Shown here: piece after piece, positions 8,362-14,224 of the stretch
How positions within the stretch are numbered: the stretch's first letter is position 1
How the letters are laid out: the number at the start of each line of letters is the position of its first letter
Origin: a virus
IMG/VR virus record: IMGVR_UViG_3300037245_003904
Location: 1-23,103 of that record
Direction: 5' to 3' (one strand)
DNA: 23,103 nucleotides
The notes under the pieces: model-generated
Told to the model about the DNA's origin: nothing
The model's input: only the letters and a program-made list of their open reading frames with translations
Databases searched by the model: none
Program-made: the position numbers and the translations under genes

Positions 8362-8547
8362 ATGGAAGATAAAACCGACATGATCGTCAAATTCGAGGGG
8401 CGTGAGTACAACGTCCCGGCCGGGTTCACTGTTGAGGAGTTCGTCGACAGTCTGGCCACCACCAACCCCAAGGCAGCCACCGCCAAACTGATCAAGGATG
8501 GTGACGGGGTCTATACGTTGAAACCGCAGTTTAAGGATAAGGGGTGA
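8362..8547 (+). CDS. PRTRC protein C-like small protein, possible ubiquitin-like fold
   Basis: The product is 61 residues. The pattern of a short strand (MIVKFEGREYNVP), a helix (TVEEFVDSLATTNPKAATAKL) and further strands (GVYTLKP) is compatible with a small beta-grasp domain and with PRTRC system protein C as I recall it. It ends in a single glycine rather than Gly-Gly. ATG 8362 follows GGGGAGA. The TGA overlaps the start of the next gene. Next to E1- and E2-like genes it is the best candidate for a conjugated or adenylated partner, but this is inferred from context and predicted fold only. Confidence 0.55.
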   Translation: MEDKTDMIVKFEGREYNVPAGFTVEEFVDSLATTNPKAATAKLIKDGDGVYTLKPQFKDKG

Positions 8548-9428
8548 TGAGCAGACCGCACGCAATCATGACGAACAGACGCATCCTGGCAATCATCGTC
8601 TGGCTCGCTGCCGAGTTGCTGTTGCAGATCCACGGTATTTGTTTCTGGATCGAGCACGGCGGCTTGCACGGCTGGTTGTGGTCGGTGGTGTTGTGTGTTG
8701 CAACGGTCTGGTTCTGGCTGCATCACCACAGGGCTATCCGTTACACGTTTGGTGTGCTGGCGAGTCTGCTGCTGTTGGCCGGGCCGTTGTGGCAGGTGGG
8801 CGCTCCGTTGGTTGATGCGATGGAGCAACGTAACGCGCAGCAACGTAACGTAACGTTGCAACTTGAAACGTTGCGCAATAGTGCAACGTTGCAGGTTGCA
8901 ACGTTGCAAACGTTTCTGCGCAATAGCGAAGCGCGTACCGGGTGGGCTCCACTGATCGTTGCGGCGCAGGATGATCTGGCAGCGACTCGCATGCGGATTG
9001 CCGATGTTGTGTCGACACCGCCTGCAGCGCGTGCGGCGTTTCTTTCGGTGGCGGTGATCGTGATCCAGTTGGCGGCGTTGATCGTGTTGCAGGTTGCAGC
9101 TGTTGCAGCGTTGCTGGTGATACGTTGCGCATCTGGTGTTGCACTACCTGATGCTCAGGTAGTTGATGGTTCCGGCATCCATGTGTTGAAGCGAGGTGAA
9201 ACGCTCCATTATCAGCAGACAAAAAAACCGGCAAATAAATTTAAGAATGTAGATGAAGTTAAGCAGCGGATTGCTTCTGGTGTTTATGGCCAGCAGCCGA
9301 GCATGCGGAAGGTGATTGATGGTGAAAAAGGTCTCCGGCATCCTGAGACTCGCGCGCTATTTCATGACCTTGTGGCGGAGGGGATATTGGTGGCTGTTGG
9401 GCAGCGTTTCAGGTTGGCGACTGGTTGA
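8547..9428 (+). CDS. four-helix membrane protein with winged-helix-like C-terminus
   Basis: The product is 293 residues and unnamed. Hydrophobic helices lie at about 12-33, 42-58, 65-86 and 163-193. Between the third and fourth is a polar, Gln-rich segment (90-160) that probably lies outside the membrane or forms a coiled coil. The final 60 residues (about 234-293) read like a winged helix-turn-helix: a helix with IASGVYG, a PSMRKVI helix, then LVAEGILV and GQRFRLA as a wing. A DNA-binding domain tethered to the membrane is therefore suggested. ATG 8547 overlaps the C stop, so it is probably co-transcribed with the cassette. Codons for T-L-Q in the loop region repeat and create many AACGTT palindromes. 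Confidence 0.6.
   Translation: MSRPHAIMTNRRILAIIVWLAAELLLQIHGICFWIEHGGLHGWLWSVVLCVATVWFWLHHHRAIRYTFGVLASLLLLAGPLWQVGAPLVDAMEQRNAQQRNVTLQLETLRNSATLQVATLQTFLRNSEARTGWAPLIVAAQDDLAATRMRIADVVSTPPAARAAFLSVAVIVIQLAALIVLQVAAVAALLVIRCASGVALPDAQVVDGSGIHVLKRGETLHYQQTKKPANKFKNVDEVKQRIASGVYGQQPSMRKVIDGEKGLRHPETRALFHDLVAEGILVAVGQRFRLATG
8825..8909. repeat. cluster of AACGTT/GCAACGTTGC palindromes
   Basis: Within 85 bases there are two GCAACGT half sites (8825-8831, 8840-8846) and two AACGTTGC copies (8852-8859, 8867-8874). There is also a 12-base perfect palindrome TGCAACGTTGCA (8882-8893) and a 14-base perfect palindrome TTGCAACGTTGCAA (8896-8909). The cluster lies inside the membrane-protein gene. Repeated binding sites for the cassette's ParB are a reasonable guess. 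Repeated ACG-TTG-CAA codons are the simple alternative. Confidence 0.5.
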
Positions 9429-9450
9429 TAATTAATTAAAGGTGAGAACA

Positions 9451-10125
9451 ATGCTATTCGAAAAATACTTGAAAGAAAAAGGAATAGAACTGAAGCCCTG
9501 GCAACTTCTTGCCGCTGAAAGTTTTCTGGCCGTGATGCATAGCCATAAAGAAAGCTTTACAGGGAAAACATTTTTGATTGATAAGTTGGCCGACTTTATC
9601 GAGGCCCATGGGAATGAATTTGAGATTAAAGGTGTCCCGGTCGACCTTTTGGATAGTGAGGATATGGAGGGACTTGTTCCAATGGGCAACGCAGCTTGTA
9701 TTGAAGTTTGGTCTCGAATGCATGAAGAAAGGGTGGCTCCTCGATCGGTGATGATTAAAACGTCTGGCCCTAGTTCCGTTGATCAAATAGAGGCCGATCT
9801 GTATGTGGCGCTCTGCCGACGCTTGATGGTGGATTCCTTTATTTGCCGGATTGAGGTTAAGGACGAGCCTCTGAATGAAGTGGATCAAGTGAAAGAATTT
9901 CTTGAAAAAAGGTGCAGAAGAAATCCGGACGCAACGATCAGTAGGGTTTCCCTTTACAGCGCCTACAAACTTTACTGTCTGGAGATTGATTATCGGGAAG
10001 TCGGCCAGAGACAGTTTTCTCTTTTGGTCGGGAGGTGTGCGCCTGATTTGTATAGGATCCGGCTAGGCGGGAGTCGCCTTTACAAGGGGTTGGAGTTGAA
10101 GCCAGTTGAGTCGGTTGGGGCGTAG
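9451..10125 (+). CDS. stand-alone D5 C-terminal-domain-like protein
   Basis: The product is 224 residues. Its last 75 residues (FLEKRCRR, then SLYSAYKLYCLEIDY, RQFSLLVGR and GGSRLYKGLEL) follow the same pattern as the C-terminal winged domain of D5/P4 helicases, including that of the helicase at 241-1803 (ending GGKKIYRGLVI). The N-terminal half has an LKPWQLLAAESF segment and a degenerate P-loop-like TGKTFL near residues 37-42, but no convincing Walker B, so ATPase activity is unlikely. ATG 9451 follows AAAGGTGAG. A DNA-binding or helicase-partner protein is suggested by resemblance; the function is unproven. Confidence 0.55.
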   Translation: MLFEKYLKEKGIELKPWQLLAAESFLAVMHSHKESFTGKTFLIDKLADFIEAHGNEFEIKGVPVDLLDSEDMEGLVPMGNAACIEVWSRMHEERVAPRSVMIKTSGPSSVDQIEADLYVALCRRLMVDSFICRIEVKDEPLNEVDQVKEFLEKRCRRNPDATISRVSLYSAYKLYCLEIDYREVGQRQFSLLVGRCAPDLYRIRLGGSRLYKGLELKPVESVGA

Positions 10126-10130
10126 CGGCT

Positions 10131-10325
10131 ATGGAATGTCCAACCTGCGATGAAGACTCTGGATATCTTTGGGACTCGAGCGCTGCCTGCCCGGATTGTG
10201 ACAAGGGGAAGACGATCCAGTACGAGTATGACAAAAGCGCTCTGAGGTACGTTGAAGAGAGAGCGCGGAAGTTGCGGAAGAAAATCAAGGCTTATGTTGC
10301 GTCTGAGAACGGAGGCGATAGATGA
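10131..10325 (+). CDS. small zinc-ribbon-like protein
   Basis: The product is a 64-residue protein with two CxxC pairs (CPTC at 3-6 and CPDC at 20-23), typical of a zinc ribbon, followed by a basic helix (YVEERARKLRKKIKAY). It lies five bases after the previous gene and overlaps the next start (ATGA), so it is in the same operon. A nucleic-acid or protein-binding adaptor is likely, but the family is not recognised. Confidence 0.6.
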   Translation: MECPTCDEDSGYLWDSSAACPDCDKGKTIQYEYDKSALRYVEERARKLRKKIKAYVASENGGDR

Positions 10326-10708
10326 CATACGATTTAAATTGGTGTGAAAAGTGTAAAAAATCACCTTGTTTTTGTGAAGTGCTTAGCGAGGCAGTCTTTA
10401 TTGAAAGTAGTGCGCCGACGGTAGTCTGCTTATGTGGGTCAACCAGGTTTGTCGACGCATTCAGGGAAGCGAACCGAATCGAGACGATGGCCGGAAAAGT
10501 GGTGCTTGCCCCTGGTGTATTCGCTCATGCCGGCGATCCGCTAACCGATGACGATAAGGCGCGACTTGATGCGCTGCATTTTTGCAAAATCAATATGTCA
10601 GACGAGGTGTTGATCCTGAATGTTGACGGGTATATCGGCAGTAGTACAAAAAACGAACTTGATTACGCTAATGCTCGCGGCAAACCAGTACGGTTTCTTG
10701 AGGGTTAA
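10322..10708 (+). CDS. nucleoside deoxyribosyltransferase-like protein with Cys-rich N-terminus
   Basis: The product is 128 residues. Residues 33-128 fit the nucleoside 2-deoxyribosyltransferase-like fold. CGSTRF (38-43) forms the first loop after strand one, D94 lies in SDEVLILN, GYIG is at 103-106, and E112 in STKNELDYANARGKPV is the candidate catalytic glutamate. Such enzymes cleave N-glycosidic bonds of nucleosides or nucleotides, so salvage or alteration of nucleotide pools is plausible. The first 20 residues add four cysteines (C8, C11, C16, C18), a compact metal-binding-like knuckle unusual for the family. The start overlaps the zinc-ribbon gene stop. Confidence 0.68.
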   Translation: MTYDLNWCEKCKKSPCFCEVLSEAVFIESSAPTVVCLCGSTRFVDAFREANRIETMAGKVVLAPGVFAHAGDPLTDDDKARLDALHFCKINMSDEVLILNVDGYIGSSTKNELDYANARGKPVRFLEG

Positions 10709-10745
10709 TTGTCCAAGAACAAAGCTCCTTTACTTGATAAAAGTA

Positions 10746-10774
10746 TTGACCTTAATCAAGATAAGGTATATACT
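10746..10774 (+). promoter_or_regulatory. sigma70-type promoter
   Basis: TTGACC (10746-10751) and TATACT (10769-10774) are separated by exactly 17 bases, in a 107-base gap upstream of the gene at 10816. CTTGAT (10733-10738) and ATCAAG (10755-10760) form a six-base inverted repeat around the -35 box and could be an operator. This is the clearest promoter in the window and probably drives the packaging operon. Confidence 0.72.
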
Positions 10775-10815
10775 CTTTTCAAGTTAAGCGAAACGCATTC
10801 AAAAAGGAGCAGACA

Positions 10816-11049
10816 ATGGCAGCGACTCAGGTGATAGACCAAAACAATAAAGACCTCGGCAAAAAGGAAGTAAAGATTTACAGCGATCACTGCGGCCCCT
10901 ACCGGGTCGATTATGAAGGTCGGGAATATTGGAGCACCGGCAAGTCTGGAAATAACATCAAAACCGGAAAGCCTTCGATTGAAATGGCAACAGAAGATGA
11001 CCAGCGGCTCTGGATCACTGTTGACGAAACCCTGATTAACCTGGACTGA
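10816..11049 (+). CDS. unrecognised 77-residue protein
   Basis: A small soluble, charged protein with no motif I can identify. It has alternating strand-like segments (VKIYSDHCGPYRVDYEGREYW) and an acidic second half. It starts at ATG 10816 after a strong AAGGAG and is the first gene behind the promoter at 10746-10774, so it is likely well expressed. It is followed 10 bases later by the next gene. Confidence 0.6.
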   Translation: MAATQVIDQNNKDLGKKEVKIYSDHCGPYRVDYEGREYWSTGKSGNNIKTGKPSIEMATEDDQRLWITVDETLINLD

Positions 11050-11059
11050 GGAGGACGTG

Positions 11060-11422
11060 ATGGCTGATGCAAACGAAAAAAAGCGCGGTTTCGTTCACCT
11101 CTCCCGGGCCTGGTACGGTGAGGCAAATTTACGGCAGGTCACCTTTATTGATCAGATTAATATCGGACTGTACAGCGATTCCGGGCAGATCGGCGGTGAA
11201 ATTGTTATCACCTGGTGTGTGATCGGTACTGCTGTCTGTCCCCGGCTTGAGTGTTTCGATGATGCCTGGGAGAACCTGGCATTCTTTAGTGAGCTGATCA
11301 AGACGATGGCCGAGGTTGATAACAAGTGCGTTACTCCTGATAAATTTCGGGAGCTGCTTCTGTCTTGCGGGTTTGAGGATATGACCCCGACCTCGGCTGA
11401 AAATCACGAGGTGAAATCATGA
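11060..11422 (+). CDS. unrecognised 120-residue protein
   Basis: A soluble alpha/beta protein with no recognised family. The first half is strand-rich (VTFIDQINIGLY, then GGEIVITWCVIG); the second is helical and acidic. ATG 11060 is chosen over GTG 11057 because GAGGAGG lies at an ideal distance before it. The stop overlaps the terminase small-subunit start by four bases, so the two are translationally coupled. Its position suggests a packaging-linked or early helper role; nothing more can be said. Confidence 0.6.
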   Translation: MADANEKKRGFVHLSRAWYGEANLRQVTFIDQINIGLYSDSGQIGGEIVITWCVIGTAVCPRLECFDDAWENLAFFSELIKTMAEVDNKCVTPDKFRELLLSCGFEDMTPTSAENHEVKS

Positions 11423-12180
11423 CCGCCGCCGAGCAGCTGGAGAAGCTTCTCGGTGCCGTTGACGAAGCCGACCTTCTGGAGTTGCAGATTCTCCAGTCGG
11501 CGGTGGAGTCGACCCGCAGCGCCTACCAGACAACAACAACGGCCAGCAACAAGAAAGACTGGGATGTCGCCCGGGAAGGTCTGCAGGAAACGATCGACCG
11601 GCTCTGGCCTCGTTACATGGTCCAGGATGAACGCCTCGATAATCGCAAGGCGGTGCTCTCGTACCTCAATGAGAACGGCTATAGCCTTTCTCAGGGCAAG
11701 CTCTACGCCGACGCCAAAAAAGGATTGCTCAAACTGCAGCCTGATAAGTCGGTATTGATGTCGTCGGTCGAGGCCTATGTCAGCAATCCGGGGTCCGGAC
11801 TGGTCAAGCATGATGAGGCCGGACAATCTAAGAAGGATCAGGAGAAGTCTCAGAAAAAGCTCGACCATCAGCTCTCGATCCTTGCCACTAAAGATGCAAA
11901 GGCCAGTTTCGATTTTGACAAGGAAAAGGGACTCTACCTCCTGCGTGAAGATTTTGAGCTCGAGCTGGCATCGCGGGCTGCGGTTCTCGAGACCGGTTTC
12001 AAGCACCGCTTCAAGTCCAAGGTCGGGGAATGGATCCAGATGTGCGGCGGCAGCCAGGATAAACGGTCCGCCCTGCTGGATGACATGCTCAAGGAGTTGG
12101 ATATACAGCTCAATGAATTCGCTACCACCGATAAGTTTCAAGTGATGTTCATCCCCGGCTCGGAGGATGACGACCTGTAA
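11419..12180 (+). CDS. terminase small subunit-like protein, copy 1
   Basis: This is a Nu1-like DNA-recognition protein, 253 residues, expected to bind the packaging site and recruit the large subunit. Residues 82-104 (LNENGYSLSQGKLYADAK and what follows) form the winged helix-turn-helix used by Nu1-type subunits. Residues 105-135 are conserved in copy 2, and the last part holds QLNEFATTDKFQVMF (230-244), identical in both copies. It is longer than lambda Nu1 (181 residues). The N-terminal 45 residues and the 136-165 linker diverge most from copy 2 (13481-14224). It is separated from the large-subunit gene by the methyltransferase and copy 2. Confidence 0.75.
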   Translation: MTAAEQLEKLLGAVDEADLLELQILQSAVESTRSAYQTTTTASNKKDWDVAREGLQETIDRLWPRYMVQDERLDNRKAVLSYLNENGYSLSQGKLYADAKKGLLKLQPDKSVLMSSVEAYVSNPGSGLVKHDEAGQSKKDQEKSQKKLDHQLSILATKDAKASFDFDKEKGLYLLREDFELELASRAAVLETGFKHRFKSKVGEWIQMCGGSQDKRSALLDDMLKELDIQLNEFATTDKFQVMFIPGSEDDDL

Positions 12181-12216
12181 TCCCGTTGGCACTTCGCCAG
12201 AAAGGCATGTAATGCA

Positions 12217-13488
12217 ATGCAGATTGAACAATGGCCGATTGAGAAGTTAACCCACTACGCAAGCAACCCGCGCAATAATGATCACGCTGTCGAGCAGATG
12301 GCGGCCGCTATCAATGAATTCGGTTTCCGGGTTCCGGTGGTCGCCAGAAGTGACGGCAGTGTGATCGATGGCCACCTCCGCCTCAAGGCGGCTATGCATC
12401 TCGGCCTCGCTCAGGTCCCAGTGGTTAATGCCGACGATCTAACCGAGGCACAGGTCAAGGCCTTCCGGATCTCGGTTAACCGTATGGCCGAGCTGGCCGG
12501 TTGGGATAGTGAGCTGCTCAAGCTCGAATTAATCGATCTGCAGGAGCTTGATTTTAACCTGGAATTGACCGGCCTCGATGCCGACACCATCGGCACCCTG
12601 CTGCACAGTGTCGATCCGGATCAGATCGGCCTCACTGATCCGGATGAGGTTCCCGATCCGCCGGTCGAGCCGATCGTTAAAAAGGGCGAGCTCTGGCGAC
12701 TCGGTCGGCATCTGCTCTATTGCGGTGATAGCACCAAAGTTGAGGATGTTGAGGCTCTGCTTGGTAACAGCAAGGCCGACATGGTCTTTACCGACCCGCC
12801 CTATCTCATGAATTTTCGCGGCAATGTCGGTGAGGGTGGGCGCAAGGCGCATAATACCAAGCATGGCCCGATCCACAACGATAAGATGTCACCAGCAGAA
12901 GGCGCTGCCTTCCTGCGTGATATCTGTAAAATCGTCAAAATCTATTGCAACGGTCCCTGGTATATCTGCTTCTATCGCCTCGGGATCGATTGGATCCTCT
13001 CAGCGATTAACGATACCGGCCTTAAATGGCGCAGCATGATCGTCTGGAAAAAGAATCAGTTTAACCTCTCCAATAGCGACTATAAATCCCTATATGAACC
13101 GATCATCACCGGCTTTGCCGATGACTTTGAGCCGATCTTCTATGGCTGGAATCTGGAGCATGGCTGGTACGGACAGAAGAACGAACGGGATGTCTGGGAG
13201 ATCGAGCTGCCCAGCATATGGGAGATCGCCCGTACCCGCGTGAATGATCTGCATCCAACCATGAAACCGGTCGAACTGGTCGAGCGGGCTATCAGTAATA
13301 GCAGTCGCCCTGGTCACACTGTTCTCGATCTGTTTGTCGGCAGCGGCACCACCTTTATTGCCGCCGAAAGAACCGGGCGCAGCTGTTACGGCATGGAGCT
13401 CGATCCGAAGTACTGCGACGTGATCATCACCCGCTGGCAAAACTTCACCGGCCAGCAGGCCGAGCGGCTCGGAGTTGGGCATGGATAG
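12217..13488 (+). CDS. ParB-domain/DNA methyltransferase fusion
   Basis: This 423-residue protein would transfer a methyl group from S-adenosylmethionine to adenine N6 or cytosine N4 of DNA. Residues 1-90 form a ParB/sulfiredoxin-like domain with GSVIDGHLRLKAA (47-59). The catalytic part has DPPY (193-196, motif IV) before FVGSGTT (373-379, motif I), the circular order of the beta class. HPTMKP is at 346-351. No restriction endonuclease is adjacent, so it is an orphan enzyme, perhaps protecting the phage genome or marking packaging sites. It is 36 bases after copy 1 of the terminase small subunit and overlaps copy 2 by eight bases, an unusual placement. AAAGG at 12201-12205 is the only upstream binding site. 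Confidence 0.88.
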   Translation: MQIEQWPIEKLTHYASNPRNNDHAVEQMAAAINEFGFRVPVVARSDGSVIDGHLRLKAAMHLGLAQVPVVNADDLTEAQVKAFRISVNRMAELAGWDSELLKLELIDLQELDFNLELTGLDADTIGTLLHSVDPDQIGLTDPDEVPDPPVEPIVKKGELWRLGRHLLYCGDSTKVEDVEALLGNSKADMVFTDPPYLMNFRGNVGEGGRKAHNTKHGPIHNDKMSPAEGAAFLRDICKIVKIYCNGPWYICFYRLGIDWILSAINDTGLKWRSMIVWKKNQFNLSNSDYKSLYEPIITGFADDFEPIFYGWNLEHGWYGQKNERDVWEIELPSIWEIARTRVNDLHPTMKPVELVERAISNSSRPGHTVLDLFVGSGTTFIAAERTGRSCYGMELDPKYCDVIITRWQNFTGQQAERLGVGHG

Positions 13489-14224
13489 ATTTCAGGAGTT
13501 GATGGGAGCTGTTCCCGATAAAGACAAGGCCGAGCTGGTAATCCTGCACAACGCAGCGGTCTCCTGCACGAATAAATACAAAGAGGATCCAACGGCCGCC
13601 AACGGTCGCGACTGGGACGATGCCAAGCGTCGCCTGCAGGATACGATCGACCGCCTCTGGTCTCGTTATGTCGAGCAGGAAGAGCGCTTCGACAATCGCA
13701 AGGCGGTTCTCGAGTATCTCAACGAAAACGGCTACAGCGTTTCCCAGGGCAAGCTCTATGCTGATGCTAAAAAAGGGTTGCTAAGGCTGCAGCCCGACAA
13801 GTCGGTGTTGATGTCGTCGGTCGAGGCCTATATCAAGGATCCGGAGTCCGGCCTGGTTAAGCATGCCGAGGTTGGCGCGGAGCAGGATAACGCCGAGCGG
13901 GCCGAACGGAAGTCGACCGCCGAATTAAATATTCTGGAAGGGAAGGCAACAAGACAAAAGTTCGATCTCGATCGGGAGATGGGCCGCTATCTTTTGCGGG
14001 AGGATTTCGAGCTCGAGCTGGCGTCCCGGGCTGCGGTCCTGGAGACCGGTTTTAAGCATCGGATCAAAACCGACATCTCCGAGTGGATCCAGGTCTGCAA
14101 GGGAAGTCAGGCACAACGGGCCGAGTTGCTCGGTCTGATCCTGTTGGCCGTCGATCAACAGCTCAACGAGTTCGCTACCACCGATAAGTTCCAGGTGATG
14201 TTTCTGGCCGAGGAGGTCGTCTGA
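13481..14224 (+). CDS. terminase small subunit-like protein, copy 2
   Basis: The product is 247 residues and a clear paralogue of the protein at 11419-12180. The helix-turn-helix (79-100, LNENGYSVSQGKLYADAK), the LQPDKSVLMSSVEAY block (103-117) and the QLNEFATTDKFQVMF tail (227-241) are the same or nearly so. The first 45 residues and the 133-160 linker are different. ATG 13481 is preferred, with GGAG six bases upstream, and overlaps the methyltransferase stop. The product ends in an ATGA overlap with the large terminase, so copy 2 is the likely canonical partner. The divergence suggests that copy 1 has specialised. Confidence 0.78.
   Translation: MDRFQELMGAVPDKDKAELVILHNAAVSCTNKYKEDPTAANGRDWDDAKRRLQDTIDRLWSRYVEQEERFDNRKAVLEYLNENGYSVSQGKLYADAKKGLLRLQPDKSVLMSSVEAYIKDPESGLVKHAEVGAEQDNAERAERKSTAELNILEGKATRQKFDLDREMGRYLLREDFELELASRAAVLETGFKHRIKTDISEWIQVCKGSQAQRAELLGLILLAVDQQLNEFATTDKFQVMFLAEEVV

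Noticed and set aside
11404-12231. 275-codon minus-strand frame opposite terminase small subunit copy 1
   Set aside because: The + frame has a paralogue at 13481-14224 conserved at protein level, so the minus frame is a by-product.
12217-13488. Chromosome-partition ParB
   Set aside because: Only the N-terminal domain is ParB-like. DPPY and FVGSGTT show that the protein is a DNA methyltransferase.
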